A stretch of 64,000 nt of DNA from Polytrichum commune (taxonomy: Eukaryota > Streptophyta > Polytrichopsida > Polytrichales > Polytrichaceae). Each line of letters opens with the position of its first letter. Within the stretch, counting starts at the first letter, position 1. A model generated the notes under the pieces. It was not told the DNA's origin and searched no databases. It saw only the letters and a list, made by a program, of their open reading frames with translations. The position numbers and the translations under genes are program-made. The stretch is taken from contig OX485803.1 of the NCBI GenBank assembly GCA_950295325.1, forward strand, positions 41,059,554 through 41,123,553, written 5' to 3'. This document shows positions 27,601 to 38,014 of the stretch, one piece after another.

Positions 27601-30600
27601 ACATAACATCTACACAACTCCTTCGTTGCGTTCAGTGGGACAAAGTATCACACGAGCACAATTCTTCTTTGATTCTTGAATCCCTTATTTATATAAAGCA
27701 CTCGAGTTACGTACTGTGAACTTCTTAATTAACAAGCAGTTGTAAATGATCAAAGTTTCTTAATTGCAACCTCTTTCTTTGGAAAGAAGCCATCATGTAA
27801 CTACTTAGCAATGTTACGAAACATATGTAAGGTATACCGTACAAAACACCATCGGTCCTATAAAGGGACCTAAATTGCCCTAAAAGTTCCCAGTGGCAGG
27901 GAATCACTCACACGTGTGCAAAGGGTTAAGTTACATAGAAGTTACAAAAGGGCATGTGGAAATGACTTGTTGGCGGCTATGAACTCGAGGGCTTATTGTA
28001 TATATGTTTTAGGGTTTGGAATTTTGGGGAATGAAGTTTAGGCACATACATCAAAGACCCAAGGGTGCTCTTTTTGGAAGAAAACGTCGTTTGTTTGGAA
28101 GCCTTTCTTGGGCGTGTGTGATTGCATCTGCTTGCCCTTGAAGTTGCTTCGATCCTCTGCACCAAAAACGTTAATTCCCACACCAATTCCCTCACCATAA
28201 GAACGTCACCTTAAGTAACACCAATAGTAACCACGTGGGATTCACCGACATTCCACACTATTTTGGAATGTTTGTTACCACGAGAAGAAGACTATGTAAA
28301 TTGTGTGCTTTTTGAATGTGTTGTCGTATGGATGAGTACATAAAACTATTAAGTTTTTGGTGATTTGCATGGGGTAAAGAGGTAAAACATTTACGAGGGC
28401 AGCCTAATTGCACGTATCGGTGAACACTTTTAACACTTACTATTGAGCACGGGTAGTGTATGTCAAGGTCCATTGTGTTGTAAATGAATAAGACAATCGT
28501 TTATTCAAATGTAAAAATGAGGAGTGACTGGCATAATATTTATATTCTGGTATGTTGTTGATGTTGTGTTTTTTCTTATGTTCGGCATCTCATAGTAGTT
28601 CATGTTCGTGCAGAAGATTTGATTCTCTATTTCTAGGTTTTGAGCATATAGTGGTGTGGGCTCAAACCGAGACTAAAATTAACATGGTATGAAAACATTA
28701 TAGTGGGCTCTCGGGGGGTGCACCTTTCATTAAAACCTAGAATCACGTGCGTTCACTACATACTCTAAAAACCCCCTATATACAAGTTATTTTTTGTGAA
28801 ATGAAGTAATACACATACAATTGCAACAATAAATATACAAGTGACAATATGTATACACAAAAAAACATCCGTTCATATATAGTCATTAACATAAGTATAC
28901 AAATATACTTTTGAACAATAATCAACCCCTATAATATGTATAACAAAATATCCTAGCTTTCATCAGCAAAGTTGTTGAAAACTTTTTCATCTCCCGGATG
29001 TAACTCATTAACATTTCATCTTCAATGTATTAGGTAATCATTTTATTGGAAAGGTTATCGGTGCAGAACCGGTTCTGTCAAGGTGGCGAGCCCGCAAGGG
29101 CGAGCCAGCTAGACAGAACCTGTTCTGCACTGATGACCGGTTCCAATAAAACGATTACCGGACGTAACCGGTTGGCCGCTTTGTTGAGCCGCGCATGTGA
29201 CCTAAACAGTGGGTCACATGTCGTCTTCCTCCAGCATTTGAGATTTGGACGCCGTTGGAGATTTGGGTGCTGCGATTTAGATTTAGATTTATATCTGATT
29301 TAGATGATCATAACCGGCTGGGATGTCGAGGTTATCGTCTGCAAACCTGTGTGCTCAGAGCCAATCGTGTAGTGCCACCTCGGCAAAACAAAGCGGCCAA
29401 CCGGTTACGTTTCAATATCCCTCTCTAACCTCAAAACCCGTCCACATGGAAATGTTCACAACCAACATTGAGTGAAATGCACCCTAAACAACCCAAAATC
29501 TCGAATGGCTTGCAAAGTTTGGGGTTAAGCTTACTGGTTGGCTAGCTGAGATGCCTGAAGGCTTCTGTTGTAAGGACTTACTGCAGACCTGGGGGATAAG
29601 ATGCTACGAGTTTGTGAAGCTTTGTCAGAGTGAATCTGAGCCGTTGGTAGCCAACGGGACTGTCGACTTGGACGGCTCAGATTCACTCCCACACCCACTT
29701 TGTGTCACATGACACTGTGTTGGAGTAGTAGTAGTAGTACTACGGCAAATGGCAGACCCTCTCTACTTACTTAACTTACATCTCCAGACACCGGCAAAAT
29801 CGGACACCCATATATGATGTAAAAAACGTGCATGCCCTGGCATGTCAGCTTAAATAATCGATCAATTACGACACCGTTACACACACACACACATATATCT
29901 ATCTATCTATTTATTTATTTATCTATCTATCTATATATATATATATAATACTGGGGTTGGGTTTACATTAGGGCATGGGTCTAAGGAGCTTGGGGATTTT
30001 CTTTAGTGAAGATCGAGGAGACCTGGAGGGAGAGTGATGATGCCATTGTAAGTGCCACTTCAATTTTTTCATACCTTGAACCTGGGATCCTAGTGTAAAT
30101 CTCATGGGGTCCAAAGTTTTGCTTTCGACGAATGGGATCAGTCAGTTTTGAGAGTTATTTTGGTCTTGGACCCTTTGTGCCCACTATGGTGTGGGGAGGT
30201 GTTCCATTGATCTAGAACACGGTCAATTGCGTACACCAAGTCGTGGACTCGAACTCGAACTCGAAACCAAACCCAACTTCACTTAGTAGTACTTTTCAAA
30301 CCGATGTTTCCGTGGAGGAAAAGGTTTTTATTGAAGTTGGTGTTATACTGAAACCGTCATTGTGTGAGCTGGTCAACACGATTAAGACGGAACTGGTGAA
30401 TGTGGTCAATTGAAGTTCCATGCGTCCCCGAATTAGTTGGAAAAATGTGCGACGTGCATAGTTTGTGTGCATTTAGCCATGTAGGTTTGTAGTAAATTCT
30501 TTTATGCAAAGGGAAGTGTTATAGTAGCAAATGTCACAGAATTTGTAAATTCATGATAAATTCGAATTAGGTCGACCTAGGGACGCGTGCACCCAAACTC

Positions 30601-30954
30601 AAGTTGGGTGCCCGATCCCATGCTACGTCAATATCCTCCGGTGACAATGCAATATAATGCCATGTGAGAGTACATGGGAAACTTCTTTTCAAGTTAGTTT
30701 GCGATTAGAAGTGCAAAAACAATAAAGAGTAAGAGGAGAAAAACAAAAACAACCACAACAATCTTTTACCTACGGTTTGATTTCACCCAAAACTTAAGAT
30801 GGACACAAATTTGAGGTAGGTTTTGTGAGTAAGTCGAGCGCGCACCATTTTTGATGGGGTACGGAAACGGGTCTTCGGGCGACCCGAACGAGATGTAACT
30901 CGTGATCCCAAAGACATCGCGGAGCGCCCGCTCCGTCAACAAGTTATTATTCAT
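19064..30954 (-). CDS. Probable ciliary/flagellar protein, CFAP96 (C4orf47)-like, six short exons
   Basis: Minus-strand exons A 30846-30954, B 28050-28156, C 26321-26458, D 25716-25817, E 19679-19816 and F 19064-19234 splice with GT-AG signals and agreeing phases into 255 codons (254 residues). Key peptides in order: VFGITSYISFGSPEDPFPYP, QMQSHTPKKGFQTNDVFF, GDLYIDRNMY, SSDFSKTDEFSNVCRTEQYR, KKSLEMMAEKMKALAAKYPE, FDGPKFVYDVGKAGL, HARKPIVRDTFYRKSNIFFP. The layout (phi-G start, GKQM, FDGDLYID, DEFSNxxRTEQYRxQL, KPIVRDTFxRxxNIFFP) resembles the CFAP96/C4orf47 flagellar family as I remember it; that is not verified. A basal-body or axoneme role in motile sperm is inferred. Introns of 0.4-5.9 kb hold transposon relics. 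The exon D donor (AGA|GTATCA) is weak; read-through would stop at 25674 and give 165 residues. Exon E adds a Cys/His cluster. Confidence 0.6.
19266..19290. repeat. (GA)n microsatellite
   Basis: About twelve uninterrupted GA units lie just upstream (minus-strand sense) of the terminal exon F acceptor of the CFAP96-like gene. On that strand it is a CT tract and could serve as part of an extended polypyrimidine tract. Confidence 0.9.
20003..20365 (+). pseudogene. Retroelement (LINE-like) polyprotein C-terminal remnant
   Basis: A 120-residue plus-strand open frame without a proper start runs between stops. Its pattern REWNVAPLMVLVTGAKATTH, then KLKLHVMKINSTFKQINIIA, then YAHSILVRKRILENRQP, resembles the C-terminal tail found after reverse transcriptase in some LINE-type elements (family memory, not searched). 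No polymerase domain is present nearby, so it is a truncated relic. It lies antisense inside intron 5 of the CFAP96-like gene. Confidence 0.45.
21600..21640. repeat. (CA)n microsatellite
   Basis: An uninterrupted run of CA units grades into CATATAT. It lies inside the largest intron of the CFAP96-like gene. Confidence 0.9.
22421..22656. mobile_element. TIR element, family B copy 2 (about 236 bp)
   Basis: The left end GGGAGAGAGGGAATTATTGC, then ATACGAG...CCTCTCATCCATCCAA, is mirrored by the right end GGATGGATGAGAGGTACACT with CGTATGTGATAATTCCCTCT. The interior resembles the copy at 31648-32170 (ATTCGTC..GATCT, GGGTCTT). No coding capacity. Confidence 0.6.
23447..23556. mobile_element. Short element with TTTAGTGT...ACACTAAA ends, related to family A termini
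   Basis: The left segment GCGTTTAGTGTTGGTGACAC and the right segment GGTGACACTAAATACAATGT, then TTTAGTGTAG, are inverted relatives of each other and of the family A ends. About 110 bases, no coding capacity. It may be a deletion derivative. Confidence 0.35.
25318..25665 (+). repeat. Dispersed repeat C, copy 1
   Basis: This stretch matches 35866-36180 along its length (CACCTACATTTGAGTGG near the start, GAGCCCCAAA in the middle, AATTTGGATTTGCTAAT and the GGCCTA/GACCCATCT end); a shorter third copy lies at 34231-34378. It borders the terminal part of exon D of the CFAP96-like gene. No coding capacity; origin unknown, probably a non-autonomous mobile element. Confidence 0.55.
26490..26720 (+). 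repeat. Dispersed repeat D, related to 14090-14480
   Basis: Shared segments include CTAACACCTACTCAAGGGGT (14097: TAACACCTACCAAGGGGTAA), a middle part with TTCAAGGTC/CTCAAGATC and TGAACATTCACCCA near the end. The two copies are diverged and differently truncated. No coding capacity is seen. Confidence 0.4.
26970..27310. repeat. Degenerate internally repeated segment
   Basis: Variants of GACAAAACTTGGTGGATGGA occur several times in 340 bases (near 26998, 27120, 27263), alternating with CCACACGTGAATTCCC-like and CACGTGTG motifs, some inverted. It lies in intron 2 of the CFAP96-like gene and may be the eroded end of a mobile element. Confidence 0.4.
29032..29161. repeat. 130-bp fold-back hairpin
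   Basis: AGGTAATCATTTTATTGGAA, continuing through GGTGCAGAACCGGTTCTGTC, is mirrored by GACAGAACCTGTTCTGCACT through CCAATAAAACGATTACCGG. This gives arms of about 49 bases around a GC-rich loop of about 31 bases (TGGCGAGCCCGCAAGGGCGA). It is in intron 1 of the CFAP96-like gene and immediately abuts a second TIR element. Confidence 0.8.
29161..29411. mobile_element. 250-bp element with perfect 24-base terminal inverted repeats
   Basis: ACGTAACCGGTTGGCCGCTT plus TGTT (29162-29185) is repeated exactly in inverse at 29387-29410. Inside is a second palindrome (CATGTGACC...GGGTCACATG, about 29199-29224) and an ATTTAGATTTAGATTT run. The perfect TIR match implies recent insertion or a functional constraint. 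No transposase is encoded. Confidence 0.7.
29879..29950. repeat. Compound microsatellite (CA)n(CTAT)n(TA)n
   Basis: A simple-sequence tract: CA units, then CTAT/TTAT units, then TA units. It is in intron 1 of the CFAP96-like gene. Confidence 0.9.
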
Positions 30955-31330
30955 CGTGCTCCTCGCCGGCTCCTCCTCACAACTTGAAGATCAATCGATT
31001 TTCGCTCCACTCGAGGTAGATCAATCGATTCGCTCACAACTTCGAGAACCACGAATTGATTTTCTCCACTCGATTTCGCTCGCTCGCTCACTCACAATTT
31101 TGATAATTTCTCGAATTCGTTCCACTCGACGCCGCTCGCTCGATCCCGTGCACACACCGCGTCCGTCTTCGAAGCTCCGACGGCTGATGACGTAAAGTTC
31201 AAGTTACTCGAGCTGCTCAGACCTGACCTGGTGGAGAAGTTGAAGATGGCAGGCAGCGTTGAATCCCCGATGTCCGATCGCCAAAACTCCCTCTGCGCGC
31301 ACACAATCAAACCTAACAACTTTGTTACTC
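30955..31330 (-). promoter_or_regulatory. GC-rich leader/promoter region of the CFAP96-like gene
   Basis: Sequence immediately upstream (minus strand) of the start at 30954 is markedly GC-richer than its surroundings, with repeated CGCTCGCTCGC and ATCAATCGATT motifs. This fits a 5' leader and promoter. The plus strand holds an open frame without ATG (31020-31350) whose end reads protein-like (DDVKFKLLELLRPDLVEKLK), so a divergent exon cannot be excluded. Confidence 0.4.
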
Positions 31331-31647
31331 GAATCCTTCCGAAATCATGACCGCGTAAACTCCATCATGCTCCAATCCTCCGATCGATTCCATCATTCCC
31401 AAAATTCAATGCTTCTTCTTCTTCTCCTCCTTCTTCTTCAACAATACATCAATGCAGGCTGCAAAACCTAATATTAAGAATTGTTTGTGTATTTTTTTTG
31501 TTTTTCATTTTCCCTTTTTTGTTGGCCATCTCACTTCGTGGGCCGCGACAACCGCCTGCTGGTGGCGAAAGGGTATAGGTTCAGCCCAAGAGACACCGTT
31601 GCTGTTATTCACAAAAATTAACACGTAACCGAAAAGTCACGGGTAGA

Positions 31648-32170
31648 GAGAGAGAGAGGAGAGAGGGAATTATTGTATACGAGCGTGGATACCTCTCATC
31701 CATACAACATAGAAACTTGACCTCCTCTAGGTTTGTTGCCGATTCATCGTAAATGATCTTGAGTACACTAATTGGGGTCTTTGAGGCTATTTATGATGTC
31801 AAATCAATCTTGAAGAAGCAATCACTATATTCGTTAATTTGAGACTTTCTCTTGTCTCAAATTAATATATGGACCACAACAACATGGTCTAATGTTTGGG
31901 TCGTCCTACCTAAACTATCTTGATATGAACACCCGCTTCAAAATATTTGCATCTTACAACATTCTCCAATATTTGTGTGACTTTATCCATGTTCTTATAT
32001 TTGTAATTATCTCAAAATGCCGAAAAAGTCCCAAATTAATGAATATAGTGATTAAGTGATCTCCGGGCTACATGATAATTTAGGGTTTTATTTATCTTCT
32101 TTTTTTTAAATTTTTTTTTAAATGTGGGATGAATGAGACATACACTTGTATACGATAGTTCCCTCTCTCC
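31648..32170. mobile_element. TIR element, family B copy 3 (about 520 bp)
   Basis: The left end GAGAGGGAATTATTGTATAC, then GAG..ACCTCTCATCCATACAAC, is mirrored by the right end GGGATGAATGAGACATACAC, then TTGTATACGATAGTTCCCTCTCTCC. The left interior resembles copy 2. No coding capacity. Confidence 0.6.
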
Positions 32171-32247
32171 AAAACTCATGAGGGGGTTATGATCACGATG
32201 CCTAGCTTTAAGACTCCTAGGCTCACAAATGAATTTACTTGGGGGGG

Positions 32248-32732
32248 GGGAGAGAGGGGATTATCTTATACGAAGATACCTCGCTTTCATCCAACATAAT
32301 AGCCTTGAAATAGTATGCAACCATGAGGTTATTATATCATGTTGATATGAAATTGGGATTGTTTTAAAGGCCCCACATTTGTCTAGTCCAAGTCATTTGA
32401 AATGAAATGAGCACACTTATACGGGGTTAAGATCCTTGTATGCGATGCCCTCATGAAACATATACACCAAAACGCCATCAAATACCTCACATACCTAGTC
32501 CTAAATAAGAGAAAACTAGACAATAAACAAACCCTTGCCCTCCCCCCTGCCATAGTAAAGTTGGACCTACTAATATTATATTAGAGCCCACCTCCTGTGG
32601 AGGCAAAACACCTTATATTGCATCACGGAACACCGTGATCAACATAAGGTTAATGAGATCACATTCATGCCGGTACCGAGATATGGGCGTTTTTTTTCTT
32701 TTTCCCTTGTATGCGATGATTCCCTCTCTCCA
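32248..32732. mobile_element. TIR element, family B copy 4 (about 485 bp)
   Basis: The left end GGAGAGAGGGGATTATCTTA, then TACGAAGATACCTCGCTTTCATCCAACAT, is mirrored by the right end CCTTGTATGCGATGATTCCC, then TCTCTCC. The left edge starts in a run of ten Gs. It lies only about 80 bases from copy 3, a tandem or nested arrangement. Confidence 0.5.
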
Positions 32733-34230
32733 ACACTTGGCACCCCTGGTTCTTGAATGCAACCCTCACCGTGAAACTCATAAGCATGAGCCCACATGAT
32801 TGGGCAAAGTTTCTCACTACCATTGACTTTTGAAGCTTATTAAGTTGATTATTATTTCACTACCAACATATGAGACCTAGACTACTCATCTTACGTCGGT
32901 GAATTTTTATATATATATAGCATTGTTTCTTTTTGGACATGCTTTAGCCAATTTTTTGTGTCAACTTCTAGAAAGAAGTATATAGTAGCATATTCTTGAT
33001 TGTTTAATGGATAAAATGGCCAGCTGGTCACCCAAAAAGGATACATAGGGATGAAATTTCCATATTTCCAAGGGTTGACATTTAGTGTGACTTACATGAA
33101 CTACTAAAGGCAAGGGTATACTTGTTTGTGGGGTATTATCTTGTTGACAAGCAATTAAACATGTATTCAAGAACAATAGGAATTGCATTTATTGCAATCC
33201 CATGCATTGATGACATCTCCAAGCATAAAGAAGGTAATCCTTTTGCATATAATCCTTTTGCAAATTTTTATACTTTGCTATCTTAGAAGTAGTATAAACT
33301 TAATTTCGAGGAATTTATAACAACCTTCATTATTTTAAACTCAAAGTCATATATTAGGTGGGGCCTCTTTTATTTTGAAACCCATTCAATTTTTTTGTTA
33401 CCATCAATAAAATAAAATAAAATAAACCCTATCTTAGGCTGCATGTTGTTTCCAATTTTCAAGGAGTCTCTGCTTTGGGCCGCATTTTGCATAAATAAGT
33501 GTGAGAATGTAAGTGGTTTCTTCACTCCAACAATTTGATACCCATTGGAGCTCCTTCTAAGAAAGAAAAAATACATTGGTCACAACCAAATGAAACGGAA
33601 TTCAAACATTATTAGCCTACGCAATTGTTATGTACTTTTGAATCATCATGTCTTGACCATGTATTGATTGTAGGGAATTTGTCACGAGTTAGATTTGGTT
33701 GACATATTCTCTCCAACTTGCTTCTGTGAGCAACGTTCATTCCAAGACCATTTTATCATACTTATTCCAAGATATCGGGATCCTAATTAAATATTGATAT
33801 TTGTCGATTGTCCTTGTTTTGATAACTAGCTCTAAATGATGGACAACCCCTTCGAGTAACATGCGAGATCAACATAACATAACTCATCCTATTTCATGAG
33901 CTCTATTGGCCCATGAATTTATAGAATATGATATTTCCATTTTTTTCAGGTGGGAACAAATCCGGGCTTATAGTCAAAGTTGAGTGGAAGTGCATCCCAT
34001 TGTAGAGTATTTGGTAAGTGGTAGGAGCTCCATCCACAGCTGGAGTGAACAACTTGGCTGCCCACTTGATTCCAACAAATGTTGAGCTTACATTCCACAA
34101 CAAGGAGATTCTCCTAGCACATCAATAATATAGGAGCTTCTCAACTATCTCCTGCTTACATTTGATCATTGCACGCCTCTTACAACCGATCGCCCGAGTA
34201 GTTTGATTCACAACCTTGACATTTGTTTGA

Positions 34231-34378
34231 TGACTAAAATATTCATACGAGCTTTGAAAATTAGAAGAAAAGTGGCTATGGCCTCAATTTGGGTTTGTGC
34301 ATGATCGCATGTTTCATATCCTAGTATGAAAAGTGGGCTACTTGGGATAGGTAACCATTTAAGACCCATCTACCTAAA
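34231..34378 (+). repeat. Dispersed repeat C, partial copy 3
   Basis: Matches the second half of 25318-25665 (ATTCATACGAGC, GTGGCTATGGCCTCAATTTG, CATTTAAGACCCATCTACC). Truncated at the left. Confidence 0.45.
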
Positions 34379-35865
34379 TTTAGTCCCTCCCTTATCCGTA
34401 TGGTCACCTAACTTGATGCAAAATGCCAAAAATGGGCCATATACAAACCGACAAGACAATGAATGTACTAGTTATAGTGGAACCTTGTACTTGACTATGA
34501 ACACTTAAAGTGTTGTCGATACCACTTCAACATCACAGACACACACAACATTGAAGCTGTTACATCACAAGGAGAGTAATGGACTCACTATGGAGGGGTG
34601 TCGGAGCAATTAATTGAAGCACGACTCCAAAGTACATGACTCTATGGAATTTTGATTTCAACCCTTATAGGATGTGGCGTCTCAATATACGGCCATGTAC
34701 ACAACTTATATGGGTTTCACCAAGTTCATAAAATTACATTTTAGATGTATTTATGTGTTTGAAATCCTGTTATATGTATTGTCTTATCTCAAGACGACAA
34801 TGAAAAGGAATTCATACTAGACACTGATGCTCAAAATACGACGTGGGTGTATTTGCATCCGAGGGCATCCATACTGTGCGTGAACTTAAATCTTTGATAA
34901 CATCAAAGCATTTAACTTATTCGAATAATGCCCTTGAAGATTAAGTTGATTGTAGACATGGCGGCCTTTGACATGATTAACTAAAAATGCAAATATGTCG
35001 CTCAAGTATGTTGTTTTTGGCTTGGAGAGGCCTAGTTTGGGCCTTGTAGACGCTTGGGAGTTAATCGTCACATGGAAAGAACCAAACTGAAATGGGTCCT
35101 TGCACTTGACTGCAAATATACATTTAGGTTTATGTATCTTCCTATTAGCCATTTACCCATTCCTTAAATAAAATTCTTGGAGGTTATGTCAACATGTTAC
35201 ATACATGTACCATTGAGAAGTGTTGTAGTATTGTCGTGGGGGTTTTGGAGATGATTGTTGTAAAAAGAATCCTCTTTTCTAAAGGGATAATGAGATATAT
35301 ACCAAAAATATTGCATTTGTTAAAATTTAGTATTGAAAATGTATAAAATACTCAACAATGGGACTATTGTATCATGTTACTTGTCTTTGTAGCAATACCA
35401 ATAGGTATGCAAAGGAACAATTGGTGACCGAAATTGCCCACGCTCAAAATGTGGATCTATAGAACATATTTACTTGTCAAAGCTGAAGAAGACTAAGGTA
35501 AGGTACATGCACCCAATTCCCTCAACAACCAATTTCATGAATAGTGTTTGGATTTCAAAGTGGCACTTCAAAATGAATACCAATGACATGATTATAAGGA
35601 TTAAAAGTGCACCTCACTACTTGAGAGGGAGACAACAAATTAATGGTCAAGGCCATTTGCTTTGAAGGGCCTATATTAGAATTTCAAATTGCAAAAAAAC
35701 CTTGTAAAAATGTTGTATTTCATGAACTCCTCCCCCCCTTGGGTATCTCTACTAACATTTTGAAATTTGCCATGACATGTTCAAGCACGATGAGTGCTCA
35801 AAGTGCCTTTGTAGGCGCTTCTAAAATGGACCGGTCTTAATTCAACACCCCCACACTGTAGACAC

Positions 35866-36180
35866 CTACATTTGAGTGGTGTGTGGTTAGGAGCTGATCC
35901 AAGAATTGACGCCAAAAGACAAGTGTTTAAAAGAAATTGAACTACATGCCCAAAAATATGCTAACCATCGTAGGTTCACTAATCAACATGACCATTCAAT
36001 AAGAATCTTCATTTTAATAATGAATAAGATATTCACACGAGCCCCAAAAAGCATGAAGAAAATGGCTACAGGCACAATTTGGATTTGCTAATTATCTCCC
36101 ACTAATTGTGTGATTCATATCCTATGAGAAGTCTATGCAGAGATGAAAGTGTCTGTTTAAGGCCTACTTACCTCATCTGC
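35866..36180 (+). repeat. Dispersed repeat C, copy 2
   Basis: Full-length relative of 25318-25665: GACACCTACATTTGAGTGGT at the left, CACACGAGCCCCAAAAAGCA in the middle, GCACAATTTGGATTTGCTAA towards the right. Diverged, no coding capacity. Confidence 0.55.
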
Positions 36181-36200
36181 TCTCAATCTAATACCTATTT

Positions 36201-37846
36201 GCATAGAAGTATTTTTTGAGGCAACACAAAGTCTACATAATATTGCCATGTACATAGTAGGTAGACAGTAAGCCCTCACGTAAACAGCTCAAGAGTGTGA
36301 AATCTACAGTCAAGGACATAACACCTCAGGACCTTGTAAGAATCCAAACTTGCAGGAAATTTACTTGAAGCCAAGCCAGTGTTCCGATGTTTGCATGGGT
36401 TGGTCTTCCATAGTATTCATGCAAAATTTAATTGCAATGCAACATACCTGATGCTAGGAGTTAATCCACAGATGGCAGTTGCAATGTTGAGGAATGTTAA
36501 CAATTCTCTCATTCACATTCTATACATGCATGCGTCACAAGAATGTCATGTGCCAGTCGAACTGGAGAATGGTGCCTAATTAAAGCCCAGGTTGAGCTTC
36601 CCACAAGCATCACATGATACATACTTCCATGATGGTACGTCAGATCAGGTATAGAGGACTGATTGGTAATTGTATTGAAGAAAATTCTGTTGTACACCTT
36701 AAGTAGCATGTGGGTCTCACTAGTTTTACTCCAGCATTGGCATTGTTAAGTAGAGTAAGAGTCGTACCAACTGCAGTACAAGAGGCAAAACCAATCTCGA
36801 GGAAAATGCCAACAGTAGATCCTTTGGACAGCTGAAAATGCCTCTAAAGTTGCATTTGATAGAATGGTTGAGACTATATATTGGCAACCAAAGAGACATC
36901 ACTGTTATTCACTCTGGATTGGTTGGTGAGTGGCATCTAACGTACTTTACATACCCCATTTAATTTGGTGGCATTTGAGAGTGCTGATATGATTACTTCC
37001 TCACAATAAAAGTGAATTTGAGAAAGTTGCATGCATGGCCCCACCAACATCACCTTCAGAGAACTGATGCATGCCTTCTTCCTTATGTAAGACAACAATA
37101 TGTCTTGAAAACATGCAACAATGTTGAACTGCAGCAGAACAGCATCCAATACCTGGTTCTTTAGAGGAGACAAAGTGTGCCCTCTTAACTGGCTTAATTA
37201 TCACCCATTATACAGGGCGGTTGAACCCAGCGAATAAAATTACTGGCTCAAGTATTGAACAACTGATAGTCATGCAGAGGGACCCAAGCTGGATAGCTCG
37301 CGTCCTTTACTGCTTCCTCTAGTTTGCTTCTGCTCATAGTTTCTGAAATCGAGTCAGATAATGTCACAGAAACAACACCATCTGTGCTAAGCAGCTCATG
37401 TTAAGCCAAGAAAAAGAAACACAAAGTATCCCTGGCACATTCCTACTGGCACCCTAAATCCGGGGTCTCAGGCTGAGGTGAAATAGAAACATACAGAACC
37501 CCAGAACTTGTAAACAACACGGAGGTCACATATTCCAGATTTGCTGTCTCTGCAGACGGTCACTGGAATTGGACCTAGCCACGGAACATTGCCTCCCATG
37601 CTTCTCAAAACAGGACAAGAGACACAGAAGTGTTCAGTAAAGTAAATACTGTACAGAGTCAGTATTGATGGAGAATAGAGTGATGGCTTTCGTGTAAGAT
37701 GAAGAATTCAATACGAACCTCTGTAGGGAACCGTCTTACATATCTTGAACAGGAAAATATCACCTCACAAAGTTTGAATACATTTACAAAGTGCGTACTT
37801 CAGCCAAGATGTAGGAGCTACTTCTGACAACAGAATGTCGATCTTC
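36201..37846. other. Non-coding sequence downstream of the orphan exon
   Basis: Nothing with reliable coding character. The base composition is less AT-rich than the repeat region to the left, so on the minus strand it may include the 3' untranslated region of the transcript that uses the exon at 37847-38014. The small open frames are not supported. Confidence 0.35.
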
Positions 37847-38014
37847 TTATTTCCAGGATATGCCTCCATTTATTGCCCCTAGGAGCATTGTATAATGGCC
37901 CATTCCAACTTCCTCAGCAACAAGTTCCTGTAACAGAATCCCAGACATTCGAAGCAAACCAGCTCCAGCCCATTTCTTAAACAGGTCAATTTTAATATCA
38001 ACAACAATGTCACC
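37847..38014 (-). CDS. Orphan terminal coding exon, unidentified protein
   Basis: On the minus strand, after CATAGTCTGTCAG, an open frame of 55 codons plus TAA begins with GDIVVDIKIDLFKKWAGAGL and continues LLQELVAEEVGMGHYTMLLG to ISWK. The composition and the amphipathic/hydrophobic alternation look genuinely coding, and it is a plausible last exon. Upstream partners are uncertain: a start at about 38494 (MGGLLGIGLGFHGRS..) with a GT donor at about 38437 would need a 13-base micro-exon (about 38392-38404) to restore phase. I do not recognise the family. Confidence 0.45.
   Translation of the reverse strand, partial: GDIVVDIKIDLFKKWAGAGLLRMSGILLQELVAEEVGMGHYTMLLGAINGGISWK

Larger units (their letters stand above)
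31331..36200. other. Repeat-rich intergenic region
   Basis: It contains two family B TIR elements (31648-32170, 32248-32732), two copies of dispersed repeat C (34231-34378, 35866-36180) and a CTT microsatellite (31408-31440). Minus-strand open frames at 33903-34103 and 34886-35152 and plus-strand frames at 35474-35840 have weak protein character only. No gene is called. Confidence 0.5.

Noticed and set aside
29060-29140. tRNA-like or structured RNA gene
   Set aside because: The region folds, but as a long perfect-type hairpin without cloverleaf features.
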